Assembly (NCBI RefSeq): GCF_026020075.1
Contig: NZ_CP102772.1
Span: 1,798,001-1,862,000 of the forward strand
Direction of reading: 5' to 3'
Source of the DNA: Bosea sp. NBC_00550
GTDB lineage: Bacteria > Pseudomonadota > Alphaproteobacteria > Rhizobiales > Beijerinckiaceae
Length of the DNA: 64,000 bases
This document shows positions 45,156 to 53,865 of the stretch, piece after piece (position 1 is the stretch's first letter; the number at the start of each line of letters is the position of its first letter). Under the pieces are notes generated by a model that saw nothing but the letters and a program-made list of their open reading frames with translations, was not told the origin of the DNA and searched no databases. A program made the position numbers and the translations under genes.

Positions 45156-46351
45156 CTCAATCGGTAATCGCAACACGCTACTTTTCCTTTGGAGATGGAG
45201 CGTGGGTGATGATGCAGCGGCGGCGGATCTACTATTCGGCGGCCCAGCGGGCTGAGATCTGGGATCGCTGGAAGGCCGGCGAGTCGATGAGTTCGATTGG
45301 GCGGCGGTTCGATCGGGAGTCCTCTTCGGTGTTCTCGGTGCTTTCGCCGACGGGCGGCATTCGGCCTCCAGACCGGCGGCGGGCGCCGCGGGCGCTCACT
45401 CTCAGCGAGCGGGAGGAAATCTCCCGAGGGCTCAGCACCCGCCGGTCGCTGCGCGTGATCGCTCGGCAATTGGGCCGATCACCGTCCACGGTCAGTCGCG
45501 AGGTTCAGCGCAACGGCGGGCCGGATCGCTACCGCGCGGCGCGCTCCGATCAGGCGGCCTGGGACCGGGCCTTGCGTCCCAAGCCGTGCAAGCTGGCTTG
45601 CCGACCCGGTCTGGCCCGGACAGTATCCGGCAAGCTGCAGCGGAACTGGTCGCCCGAGCAGATCGCCGGCTGGCTCAAGCGCACCTGCCCCCGGGAGCCA
45701 CACAATCAAGTGTCGCACGAGACGATCTACCGCAGCCTGTTCATCCAGACCCGTGGGGTGCTGAAGAAGGAACTGCTGGACCACCTGAGGGCCCGGCGAA
45801 CGATCCGCCGCTCCCGGCACGCCAGCCTGAAGCGGAACGGCCTGGGCCAGATCAGGGACGCCGTCTCCATCAGCGAAAGGCCGGCCTCCGTCGAGGATCG
45901 TGCGGTCCCTGGTCACTGGGAAGGCGACCTGATCGGCGGCTCCCGGAACAGCTACGTCGCCACGCTGGTCGAGCGGCATTCGCGCTACGTGATGCTGGTC
46001 AAGGTCGCCAACAAAGACACCGGGAGCGTCATCACCGCCCTGATCAAGGCGAACTCTATCAGTCCCTGACCTGGGACCGAGGCAAGGAGTTGGCCGACCA
46101 CAAGCGGCTGGCCCTCGCTTCGAACGTCGAGGTCTACTTCTGCGATCCCAGGTCACCCTGGCAACGTGGCTCGAACGAGAACACCAACCGGCTCCTGCGC
46201 CAGTATCTTCCCCACGGAACCGACCTGTCCCTGCAAAGCCAGGCCCAGCTCAGCGCCATCGCCCGTCAGCTCAACGAACGGCCCAGAAAGACCTTGCTCT
46301 ATCAAACCCCAGCCGAGAGGTTCGCCGAGTGTGTTGCGGCGATCAGTTGAG
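45156..46351 (+). mobile_element. IS30-family insertion sequence, decayed
   Basis: The element of about 1.2 kb is bounded by imperfect inverted repeats. The left end TCAATCGGTAATCGCAACAC (from 45157) and the right end, inverted, TCAACTGATCGCCGCAACAC (to 46350) agree at 14 of 20 bases, including the inner 8, and one further matching base pair extends each end. No convincing target duplication is seen. The transposase gene inside has lost its frame. Confidence 0.85.
45206..46350 (+). pseudogene. IS30 family transposase, broken by an out-of-frame deletion
   Basis: The N-terminal part has the IS30 helix-turn-helix (RRSLRVIARQLGRSPSTVSR) and continues to the catalytic GHWEGDLIGG with the first Asp. 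At about 46045-46060 the frame fails after TALIKA. The rest, ELYQSLTWDRGKELADH with the second Asp and NENTNRLLRQYLPHGT with the Glu, lies in another frame to 46350. Comparison with intact members suggests roughly eight codons plus a frame change are missing between ALIK and ELYQS. The element is probably immobile unless helped in trans. Confidence 0.88.
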
Positions 46352-46458
46352 CCCGCCGTCGAAAGCGGGCGTCATGCAACGTCTAGGGAACCGACCCTGA
46401 CCACGCGCCGTTGGTCTGTCGCCCAAGACGACGAGAACCCGGGATGCGCGAGATCACG

Positions 46459-46860
46459 ATGAAACTGTCCGGTGGCTGCAACTGCGGACAGGTCCGCTAC
46501 GAACTCGACGGCGAGCCCATCCGCGTCGGTATCTGCCATTGCGAGAACTGCCGGAAGGAGTCCGGCTCGGCCTTCTCCTTCTTCGGAATCTGGCCCAAGG
46601 CCAGCGCGATCCTGTCCGGCGAACTCAGCTGCTGGCAGAGTCGCGCGGGCGGCGATCGCTTCTGCCCGAAATGCGGCTCATCTCTGTTCTGCTGGAACGA
46701 CGAGTCGGATGAGATCGAGATCAAGCTCGGCACGCTGGACGGGCCGCCCAGCGCGCTGCTGCCGGCCTATGAACTCTGGACCGTCCGCCGTGAGCCGTGG
46801 CTGGCGCATCAGAAGGGCGCAGAGCAGCATACGCGTGATCGGCAGGATTCCAGCGCCTGA
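46459..46860 (+). CDS. GFA family (glutathione-dependent formaldehyde-activating enzyme-like) zinc protein
   Basis: This 133-residue protein has the GFA/CENP-V zinc fold: CNCGQVRYEL at the start, ICHCENCRKESGSAF, and FCPKCGSSLF, giving the Cys pairs that bind zinc. The founding member was linked to glutathione-formaldehyde chemistry, but most homologues have unknown roles. ATG 46459 is chosen because the family begins KLSGGCNCG; ATG 46444 is possible. It follows the IS remnant by about 100 bases and returns to typical high-GC composition. Confidence 0.88.
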   Translation: MKLSGGCNCGQVRYELDGEPIRVGICHCENCRKESGSAFSFFGIWPKASAILSGELSCWQSRAGGDRFCPKCGSSLFCWNDESDEIEIKLGTLDGPPSALLPAYELWTVRREPWLAHQKGAEQHTRDRQDSSA

Positions 46861-46929
46861 CCCGGTCCGGCGCGCTCATGACACGGACGGAAGCTCCGGT
46901 CTTTGGATCCCGTCCGCGGAAACGGGCAC

Positions 46930-47601
46930 TCAGGCGTACGCCACCCAGCCGCGGAACGCGAAGCCCGCATAGAACAAGCTGACATCCCCGAACCTCGCTT
47001 CGCGCAGAAGCTGCTCGTCATCTTCGGGAGAGAGGATCGGCAGGCGCGCGCCGATCATGGACCGCGCCTTCTGCGCCTGCGCTTGGTCGATGCCCGAAGC
47101 GGCCGCGAAGGCGGCATAGCGTGACAGCCAGAGGTCGCGATCACCCTCCCCTTGCGGAAAACTGAAATGCGCGACGGCCAAGGGCGCACCGGACTTGAGG
47201 CGCCGGCGGACCTCTCGAAGCGTGCGCAGGCGCTCCTCGCGTTCGACGAAGTGCAGGGTCAGGATGCAGGCCGCGCCATCGAACGGCCCCTCGGGCGCGA
47301 TGTCGATCAGGCCGTGGTGCGAATCTGCGCGAGCAGCCAGTGGGCCGAGCGTCAGCCGCGCGAGATCCAGCATCTCGGCTGATGGATCGACACCGTCGAA
47401 GCGCCAACCGGGCCGGGCTTCGGCAAACACCTTGATCTCCAGGCCGCCGCCTGCGCCGAGCACCAGGATCCGCGCGTCATCCGGCGCCCGCTCCGCGAGG
47501 AGAAGCGTGACCATGCGCTGCAGATCGGCGAGACCGGGAACCAGGCGTGGCGGGCCTTCGGCATAGCGGGCGACGGCTTGCGGATCAGAGAATGCATCCA
47601 T
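46930..47601 (-). CDS. Class I SAM-dependent methyltransferase
   Basis: This 223-residue protein has a Rossmann methyltransferase domain: ILVLGAGGGLEIKVFAEARP (SAM loop) near residue 45, FDGVDPSAEMLDLA with the ribose-binding Asp, and ACILTLHFVEREERLRTLRE. The substrate is unknown. ATG 47601 has GGAG about 11 bases upstream. The preceding frame is open ten codons further. It is convergent with the GFA gene. Confidence 0.85.
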   Translation of the reverse strand: MDAFSDPQAVARYAEGPPRLVPGLADLQRMVTLLLAERAPDDARILVLGAGGGLEIKVFAEARPGWRFDGVDPSAEMLDLARLTLGPLAARADSHHGLIDIAPEGPFDGAACILTLHFVEREERLRTLREVRRRLKSGAPLAVAHFSFPQGEGDRDLWLSRYAAFAAASGIDQAQAQKARSMIGARLPILSPEDDEQLLREARFGDVSLFYAGFAFRGWVAYA

Positions 47602-47664
47602 GCTCGAAGGGTCTCCGGTCCGGCGGCGCATCTCGCCGCTATTCGAGAAGGGGTGGCGGCGCTC

Positions 47665-48243
47665 CTACTGAATCCGTTTCTGCGGAACCACGCTCAAGCT
47701 CTTGAGAAAGCCCGCGAAACGCAGCAGGCCGTCCGGCCAGGGGCCATGCCCCGACTCACTGTTGAGATGGCCGCTGTCGCCGGCATCGACGAACTCCGAG
47801 CCCCAGGCTTCGGCCAATTCGCGAGCCTCGTCCGACGTGCAATAGGGATCGGTGGCGCTTGCGATCAACACCGAGGGGAACGGCAGCTTCTGGCGGCGAT
47901 GCGCGATGAAATCCGGCCCCATGCCCGGAACCGCTCCCTTCGCCTTCTCCGAAGCCGGCGCGACCAGGAAGGCACCGGTGACCTCACCGGGATGTAGATG
48001 TTCAGCGGCAAAGGCGACTGCGCTGCAGCCGGCCGAATGCGCGACGAGCACGACCGGCCGCGTTGCGCTGCGGACGGCCTGGACGATCCGGTCGGCCCAG
48101 AGATGGCGGGAGGGCTTGTACCAGTCCGCCTGCTCGACGCGGCGCGCCGTCTTCAGGCGGGTTTCCCAGCGGCTTTGCCAGTGGTCGGGCCCGGAGCCCG
48201 ACCAGCCAGGGATGATCAAGATATCGACGTCGGAGGATTTCAT
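47665..48243 (-). CDS. RBBP9/YdeN family serine hydrolase
   Basis: This 192-residue alpha/beta hydrolase shows the RBBP9/YdeN pattern: ILIIPGWSGSGPDHWQSRWE at the start, the nucleophile elbow AHSAGCSA near residue 70, and the catalytic His in GHLNSESGHGPWPDG. The substrates are unknown. It starts 40 bases after the purB stop and probably shares its transcript. Confidence 0.87.
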   Translation of the reverse strand: MKSSDVDILIIPGWSGSGPDHWQSRWETRLKTARRVEQADWYKPSRHLWADRIVQAVRSATRPVVLVAHSAGCSAVAFAAEHLHPGEVTGAFLVAPASEKAKGAVPGMGPDFIAHRRQKLPFPSVLIASATDPYCTSDEARELAEAWGSEFVDAGDSGHLNSESGHGPWPDGLLRFAGFLKSLSVVPQKRIQ

Positions 48244-48282
48244 CAGGCGTAGATAGCCCCGCCGCCGCCGAAGTCCAGCCCG

Positions 48283-49590
48283 TCAGCTCTCGCCGAATAC
48301 CCGGCGGAAGATCGTGTCGACATGCTTGAAGTGATAGCCTTCGTCGAACATCGCCTTGAGTTCGGAAGCTGCGAGCTTCTCCGCCACGTCCTTGTCGGCG
48401 AGCAGATTGGTCAGGAAGTCCTCGCCATGCTCCCAGGTGCGCATCGCGTTGCGCTGGACCATGGAATAGGAATCCTCGCGGCTGGCCCCGGCCTGCGTCA
48501 AGGCGAGCAGCACGCGCTGCGAATTGTGCAGGCCGCCGAGCCGGTCGAGGTTCTTGCGCATGTTCTGCGGATAGACCAGCAGCTTGTCGACGACGCCGGT
48601 CAGCCGCGCCAGCGCGAAGTCGAGCGTCACCGTCGCATCGGGGCCGATCATACGCTCGACTGACGAGTGCGAGATGTCGCGCTCGTGCCAGAGGGCGACG
48701 TTCTCCAGCGCCGGCGTGACCATGCCGCGCACGAGGCGCGATAGCCCGGTCAGATTCTCGGTCAGCACGGGATTGCGCTTGTGCGGCATCGCCGAGGACC
48801 CCTTCTGGCCCGGCGAGAAATACTCCTCGGCCTCGTAGACCTCGGTGCGCTGCAGATGCCGGATCTCGGTCGCCAGGCGCTCGATGCAGGAAGCGACGAC
48901 GCCGAGCGTCGCGAAATACATCGCATGCCGGTCGCGCGGGATCACCTGCGTCGAGACGGGCTCGACGGTCAGGCCCATCTTCGCGGCGACGTACTCCTCC
49001 ACGCTCGGATCGATATTGGCGAAGGTGCCGACAGCGCCCGAAATCGCGCAGGTCGCGATCTCCGCCCGCGCCGCGACGAGGCGGGCGCGGCAGCGATCGA
49101 ACTCGGCATAGGCCTGGGCGAGCTTCAGCCCGAAGGTGACCGGCTCGGCATGGATGCCGTGCGAGCGGCCGATGGTCGGCGTCAGCTTGTGCTCGAAGGC
49201 GCGGCGCCTGATCGCGGCGAGCAGCGCATCGACATCGGCGATCAGGATATCGGTGGCCCGCGCGAGCTGGACCGACAACGTCGTGTCGAGGATGTCCGAC
49301 GAGGTCATGCCCTGATGGACGAAGCGCGCCTCCGGCCCGACGATCTCGGCCAGATGCGTCAGGAAGGCGATGACGTCATGCTTGGTGACGCGTTCGATCT
49401 CGTCGATGCGCGCAACGTCGAAGACGGCATCCCTGGCCTTGGCCCAGATCGTCGCGGCAGCCTCCTTTGGCACCACGCCGAGCTCGGCCAGCCGGTCGGT
49501 GGCATGCGCCTCGATCTCGAACCAGATGCGGAAACGGGTCTGCGGCTCCCAGATGGCGACCATCTCGGGGCGGGAATAGCGCGGGATCAT
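48283..49590 (-). CDS. purB: Adenylosuccinate lyase
   Basis: This 435-residue enzyme catalyses two fumarate-releasing steps in purine synthesis. The superfamily signature GSSAMPHKRNP, which includes the catalytic Ser loop, is clear in the C-terminal half. TSSDILDTTLSVQL near residue 90 and GRSHGIHAEP with the catalytic His near residue 140 are also seen. ATG 49590 opening IPRYSRPEM is the family start. It is separated from rpe by a dispersed repeat. Confidence 0.96.
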   Translation of the reverse strand: MIPRYSRPEMVAIWEPQTRFRIWFEIEAHATDRLAELGVVPKEAAATIWAKARDAVFDVARIDEIERVTKHDVIAFLTHLAEIVGPEARFVHQGMTSSDILDTTLSVQLARATDILIADVDALLAAIRRRAFEHKLTPTIGRSHGIHAEPVTFGLKLAQAYAEFDRCRARLVAARAEIATCAISGAVGTFANIDPSVEEYVAAKMGLTVEPVSTQVIPRDRHAMYFATLGVVASCIERLATEIRHLQRTEVYEAEEYFSPGQKGSSAMPHKRNPVLTENLTGLSRLVRGMVTPALENVALWHERDISHSSVERMIGPDATVTLDFALARLTGVVDKLLVYPQNMRKNLDRLGGLHNSQRVLLALTQAGASREDSYSMVQRNAMRTWEHGEDFLTNLLADKDVAEKLAASELKAMFDEGYHFKHVDTIFRRVFGES

Positions 49591-49616
49591 CGCAAGCCTT
49601 TCATACAATGCGCGCC

Positions 49617-49719
49617 GTCATCCCGGACAAGCCGCGAAGCGGCGCCGATCCGGATCCATCGAGGGGCGTCGCGCCCTATGATGGATTCCGGGTCTGCGCT
49701 TCGCTCCGCCCGGAATGAC
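49617..49719. repeat. Dispersed hairpin repeat (GTCATCCCGGA type)
   Basis: GTCATCCCGGACAAGC at the left is mirrored by CCGGAATGAC at the right end of a unit of about 103 bases, with inner matches GGATCCATCGA and GATGGATTCCGG. It belongs to the same general class of GTCAT-ended hairpin repeats as the copies near 27.8, 53.7 and 55.0 kb, but is not identical to them. It lies between purB and rpe. Confidence 0.65.
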
Positions 49720-49733
49720 GGAGCCCTTTCAAT

Positions 49734-50417
49734 TCAAACCCACGCGCCGCGCGCGGCTTCCGCCGCCTTGCGGATCGCTTCGATATTGCCGGCATAGGTC
49801 GAAGGCCCGCCCTTGAACACCGCGGAGCCGGCGACCAGCGTGTCGGCGCCGGCCTTCGCCACCAGCGGCGCGGTCTCGGGCGTCACGCCGCCGTCGATCT
49901 CCAGCGCGATCGGCCGGTCGCCGATCAACGCCTTCACCTGAGCGACCTTCTCGACCACGGAGCGGATGAAGCTCTGCCCGCCGAAGCCGGGATTGACTGT
50001 CATCAGCAGGATGAGGTCGACATCCCCGATCAGTGCCTCGGCCGCGCTCGCCGGCGTGCCGGGGTTGAGCACGATGCCGGCCTGCTTGCCCTGAGCCTTG
50101 ATCGCCTGCAGCGTGCGGTGCGGATGCGGGCCCGCCTCGACATGGAAGGAGATCAGGTCTGCGCCCGCTTTGGCGAAGGCTTCGACATAGGGGTCGACGG
50201 GCGCGATCATGAGATGCACGTCGAAGAACTTTTTCGTATGCGGGCGGATCGCCTTCAGCACATCGGGGCCGAAAGTGATGTTGGGCACGAAATGCCCGTC
50301 CATCACGTCGCAATGGATCCAGTCGGCGCCGGCCTCGTCGATCGCGCGCACCTCTTCGCCCAGCTTGGCGAAATCGGCCGAGAGGATCGAAGGAGCGATA
50401 CGGATGGAGCGCGTCAT
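49734..50417 (-). CDS. rpe: Ribulose-phosphate 3-epimerase
   Basis: This 227-residue TIM-barrel enzyme interconverts ribulose 5-phosphate and xylulose 5-phosphate in the pentose phosphate pathway. It shows the expected APSILSADFAKLGEEV start, HCDVMDGHFVPNITFGP, FDVHLMI, the MTVNPGFGGQSFI loop and the second metal-site Asp in EIDGGV. ATG 50417 is the family start. It lies 36 bases after the GST gene on the same strand. Confidence 0.96.
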   Translation of the reverse strand: MTRSIRIAPSILSADFAKLGEEVRAIDEAGADWIHCDVMDGHFVPNITFGPDVLKAIRPHTKKFFDVHLMIAPVDPYVEAFAKAGADLISFHVEAGPHPHRTLQAIKAQGKQAGIVLNPGTPASAAEALIGDVDLILLMTVNPGFGGQSFIRSVVEKVAQVKALIGDRPIALEIDGGVTPETAPLVAKAGADTLVAGSAVFKGGPSTYAGNIEAIRKAAEAARGAWV

Positions 50418-50453
50418 GGCCGGGGGTTTAGCGCCCCGGGACGCCTGCGGCAA

Positions 50454-51137
50454 TCAGGCGGAGCGCAATTTCACCGGAAAGGACAGCCTTCTATCGGCTT
50501 CCGCGATCTCCGCCACGACTTGCGCGAAGGCCGGGCGTAGCTTCAGCCGCGCGAACCATCCGGCCAAGGCCTCGAAGCCGTCGAGCGAGGGGCCACCAAG
50601 ACGGCGGACGAAAAGCACGCTCATGAACAGGGCGATATCCGCCAAAGAGAGCCGGCCGCCGAAGAATTCGCGGCCCGCCAGCTTCTGTTCCAGCACCTCG
50701 TAATGCCGCAGCAGCTCCTCCTCGGCGATCAGCGCATCGGCCTCTTGCGCGATGCGGCGGTCGCGGTCCGGCGATGGCGGCGCCGTGCGGTGCATCAGCG
50801 GCCTCAGCGCCTGGAACAGAATTTCGTCGCCATAGAGCTCATCGAGACGGCAGCGCGCCCGGTCGACGGGTGAGTCCGGCATCAGCTTCGGCTCGGGATA
50901 GGCTTCGTCGAGATACTCGTTGATCACCGTTGAATCGTAGAGCACGAGCCCGCAATCGCTGAGCACCGGCACCTGCCGCTTCGGATTGAGCGCCAGTACC
51001 TCGGGATGCCGTGGGTCGTACCCGGTCGTCTGGTTGAACGGCACCATGATGCGCTGGAAGGACAGGCCTTTTTCCTTCAACGCGATCTCGACCTTGCGCG
51101 AGAACAGGCTCAGCGGCCCGCAATGGAGTGTGATCAT
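50454..51137 (-). CDS. Glutathione S-transferase family protein
   Basis: This 227-residue protein has a thioredoxin-like N-terminal domain (ITLHCGPLSLFSRKVEIALK; LSLFS is the usual active-site region). The glutathione-binding VPVLSDCGLVLYDSTVINEY is near residue 55, and a helical C-terminal domain with SLADIALFMSVLF follows. It may conjugate or reduce toxic compounds. ATG 51137 is the family start. It is in the middle of a minus-strand run. Confidence 0.9.
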   Translation of the reverse strand: MITLHCGPLSLFSRKVEIALKEKGLSFQRIMVPFNQTTGYDPRHPEVLALNPKRQVPVLSDCGLVLYDSTVINEYLDEAYPEPKLMPDSPVDRARCRLDELYGDEILFQALRPLMHRTAPPSPDRDRRIAQEADALIAEEELLRHYEVLEQKLAGREFFGGRLSLADIALFMSVLFVRRLGGPSLDGFEALAGWFARLKLRPAFAQVVAEIAEADRRLSFPVKLRSA

Positions 51138-51181
51138 GGCGCGGCTCTCCTGCGACGTCCAAAGCCTCGCAGGGCCCCGCG

Positions 51182-52153
51182 TCAACGCCCGTCAGCAGCT
51201 TCCCGGCGCCGGATACGGGCCGCGACACCGCCCAGCAGCCAGGGCAGCAGGTAGATCGGGAACTGCGCCAGCGCGAAGAACAGAAAGGTCGTAGGCGAGA
51301 CGCCGGCGCCGAGCGCCGCGACCAGCAGCCCCATGTTCCGCTGCCCGGTGCCATAGCCGATCATGAAGCGTTCGGACGCCGGCAGCCGCCGCAGCACCAG
51401 CCATGCCGACAGGAGCCCCGCCGCCGAGACCGCGAAGACGCAGGCCAGCACGAACAGGACGAGCCGGGGATTGTCGAGCGCGGCGCGCGTCACCCCATCC
51501 ATCGCCGCGATGGCGAAGATGAAGTACATCAGCACCCCGAAGCCATCGAGATTGGCCTTCATCGCCCTGATCCGCTCGACGCCGAGCCAGGACCGCAGCG
51601 CGAAGGCGACGGCCATGCCGCCGCCGATGAAGATCAGCAGCCTGAGCGCCAGCACCCAGCGGTCGAGCGGCACAGCGGCCCCCGCGAGCAGTTCCACCAG
51701 CAGCGGCGCGACGATCGGACTCACGATCGTGGTGACGATGACGCTGGCGATGATCAGCGACGGCTCGAAGCCGTAGAGGATCGCGACAGCCGGCGACGAC
51801 ATGATCGGCGGCGCCGCGCCCATGATCGCCAGCCCGAGCACGATGCCCGGATCGAGATTTTCCCGCCCGACAATGAGCAGAGCCCCGCCGATGATCAGCA
51901 CCGGCCCGGTGACGAGCCATAGGCAGGCCGCGGCGAGCTTGGCTGGGCGCCGTAGCAGCCGGGCGGTGACGCCGAGGTCGACCCGCATGAATACGACCGT
52001 GGTGAAACAGAAGATGGTGAAGGGCAGTACCGGGCGGGCCGCGGCGGAGAATTGCGGCAGGGCGAGCCCGAGAAAGATCGAGAGCGCGAACCCCTGGGTA
52101 CCGTAGCGCCCGAGCCATGCGAGCGCGGCGGCGAGAAAGGCGGCAGGACGCAT
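51182..52153 (-). CDS. Bile acid:sodium symporter (BASS) family transporter
   Basis: This 323-residue protein has about ten membrane segments and the pattern of the bile acid:sodium symporter family (VLPFTIFCFTTVVFMRVDLG near residue 45, MGAAPPIMSSPAVAILYG near 125, MIGYGTGQRNMGLLVAALG near 265). The GTGQRN segment matches the sodium-site region of BASS proteins. The substrate is unknown. ATG 52153 is preferred to 52192 as it directly precedes the first helix. It starts a minus-strand run and is divergent from the DadA-like gene. Confidence 0.82.
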   Translation of the reverse strand: MRPAAFLAAALAWLGRYGTQGFALSIFLGLALPQFSAAARPVLPFTIFCFTTVVFMRVDLGVTARLLRRPAKLAAACLWLVTGPVLIIGGALLIVGRENLDPGIVLGLAIMGAAPPIMSSPAVAILYGFEPSLIIASVIVTTIVSPIVAPLLVELLAGAAVPLDRWVLALRLLIFIGGGMAVAFALRSWLGVERIRAMKANLDGFGVLMYFIFAIAAMDGVTRAALDNPRLVLFVLACVFAVSAAGLLSAWLVLRRLPASERFMIGYGTGQRNMGLLVAALGAGVSPTTFLFFALAQFPIYLLPWLLGGVAARIRRREAADGR

Positions 52154-52417
52154 CGGCACGGCTCTGGAATCATTCGTGAAAGAGCCGCACACTGGCCCAT
52201 GGCGGATGAAGCGTCACCTGCCTGCCAAGCGGGGCGGTTCTGCGTCGGCATAAAATTGCGCCTGAATCGACCAAAGACTGCCTGAGATCATCGACCGGAG
52301 CGAATTGGCGCAGAATTTGCGAAAGATTTGGCCATTCGACGCAAAATACGGTCGCGCCGCTGACAAGCCGCCGCAAACCGGTATTTTTGCAGGGAAAAGC
52401 GTTGGCAGGAGCAGGTC

Positions 52418-53668
52418 ATGAAGGTGGATACGATCGTACTCGGCGCCGGGATCGTCGGCATTTCGGTCGCGCTTCACCTGCAGAAGGCCGGGCGCTCGAC
52501 CCTGCTGGTCGACCGGCGGGGACCTGGCGAGGAGACCAGCTACGGCAATGCCGGCCTGATCCAGCGCGAGGGCGTCTACCCCTACGGCTTCCCGCACGAT
52601 TTCGGCGCGCTCATCCGCTACGCGATGAACAACACCATCGATGCGCATTATCATTGGCAGGCCATCCCGAAGCTCGCGCCCTTCCTGTTCTCCTACTGGA
52701 TGCATTCGCGCGCCTCCCACCATGAGGCGATCGCGCATAAATACGCGACGCTGATCGAGCATTGCGTCACCGAGCATGATGCGCTCGCGCAGGAAGCCGG
52801 CGCCACCGAACTCCTGCGCCGCAACGGCTGGATGAAGGTCTTCCGCACCGAGCAGCAGCGCGACGAGCGCCTTGCCGAGGCTGCCCGCTGGCACCGGGAG
52901 TTCGGCCTGAACTATCGGGCGCTCGACATGGCGGCGCTCAAGGCCGCGGAGCCGCATCTCGATCATTCCAGCCTAATCGGCGGCCTGCACTGGACCGACC
53001 CGACCACCGTCATCGATCCGCTGGGCCTCTCGAAGGCCTATGTCGCGCTCTTCGAGAAGCTCGGCGGCAAGCTCGCCATCGGCGATGCGACGACGCTGGT
53101 GCAGAACGGCACCGAATGGAACGTCACCCTCGCCGATGGCACCAAGGCACAGGCGAAGGACGTCGTCGTCGCGCTCGGCCCCTGGGCCGACATGCTGACC
53201 AACAAGCTCGGCTACCGGTTGCCGCTGGCGGTGAAGCGCGGCTACCACATGCACTACAAGCCTCAGGGCAACGCCGTGCTCAACCATCCGGTGCTCGACA
53301 CCGAGCGCGGCTATTTCCTGGCCCCGATGCAGCAGGGCATCCGCTTGACCACGGGCGCGGAGTTCGCCGATCGCGACGCGCCCAAGACCCCGGTTCAGCT
53401 CGCCCGCGCCGAGCCCATCGCCAAGGCGCTGTTTCCGCTGGGCGAGCGCCTCGACGCCGAGCCCTGGCTCGGCCGCCGCCCCTGCACGCCGGACATGATG
53501 CCGATCATCGGCCCGGCACCGAAGCACAAGAACCTGTGGTTCTCCTTCGGCCACGCCCATCACGGCCTGACGCTGGCCGCCGTCACCGGCCGCATGATCG
53601 CCGAGATGGTGAGCGGCCAGAAGGTCTTCGTCGATCCGGCGCCGTTTGCGCCCGCGCGGTTCATTTAG
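52418..53668 (+). CDS. FAD-dependent D-amino-acid dehydrogenase-like oxidoreductase, second copy
   Basis: This 416-residue DAO-family oxidase has the FAD motif TIVLGAGIVGISVALHLQKA at the N-terminus, then YGNAGLIQREG, GYHMHYKP and C-terminal FSFGHAHHGLTLAAVTGRM. It is related to but clearly distinct from the protein encoded at 35978-37210. The substrate is not determined. It probably feeds electrons to the respiratory chain from amino acid or amine oxidation. A hairpin repeat separates it from the dipeptidase gene. Confidence 0.88.
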   Translation: MKVDTIVLGAGIVGISVALHLQKAGRSTLLVDRRGPGEETSYGNAGLIQREGVYPYGFPHDFGALIRYAMNNTIDAHYHWQAIPKLAPFLFSYWMHSRASHHEAIAHKYATLIEHCVTEHDALAQEAGATELLRRNGWMKVFRTEQQRDERLAEAARWHREFGLNYRALDMAALKAAEPHLDHSSLIGGLHWTDPTTVIDPLGLSKAYVALFEKLGGKLAIGDATTLVQNGTEWNVTLADGTKAQAKDVVVALGPWADMLTNKLGYRLPLAVKRGYHMHYKPQGNAVLNHPVLDTERGYFLAPMQQGIRLTTGAEFADRDAPKTPVQLARAEPIAKALFPLGERLDAEPWLGRRPCTPDMMPIIGPAPKHKNLWFSFGHAHHGLTLAAVTGRMIAEMVSGQKVFVDPAPFAPARFI

Positions 53669-53676
53669 CCAGTGCC

Positions 53677-53772
53677 GTCATTCTCGGGCCGCGCCTGCGC
53701 GGACCCGAGAATCTCTTCACGGAAAAAGCGCCCTCTCCTGCACGAGATGCTCGGGTCAAGCCCGAGCATGAC
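53677..53772. repeat. Dispersed double-hairpin repeat (GTCATTCTCGGG type), copy 2
   Basis: This copy has the same order of parts as the one at 27815-27920: GTCATTCTCGGG, GACCCGAGAATCTC, GAGATGCTCGGGTCA and GAGCATGAC. Both hairpins are better matched here. It lies between two same-strand genes. Confidence 0.72.
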
Positions 53773-53865
53773 GCCCGGCGGATAGCCGGTCTGCACTGAG
53801 CCCCCTCGCCTCGCTGCGCCCGGCCTGTCACGATCCGGCTCCCGATTCTTGACCGAGACCTCGCC

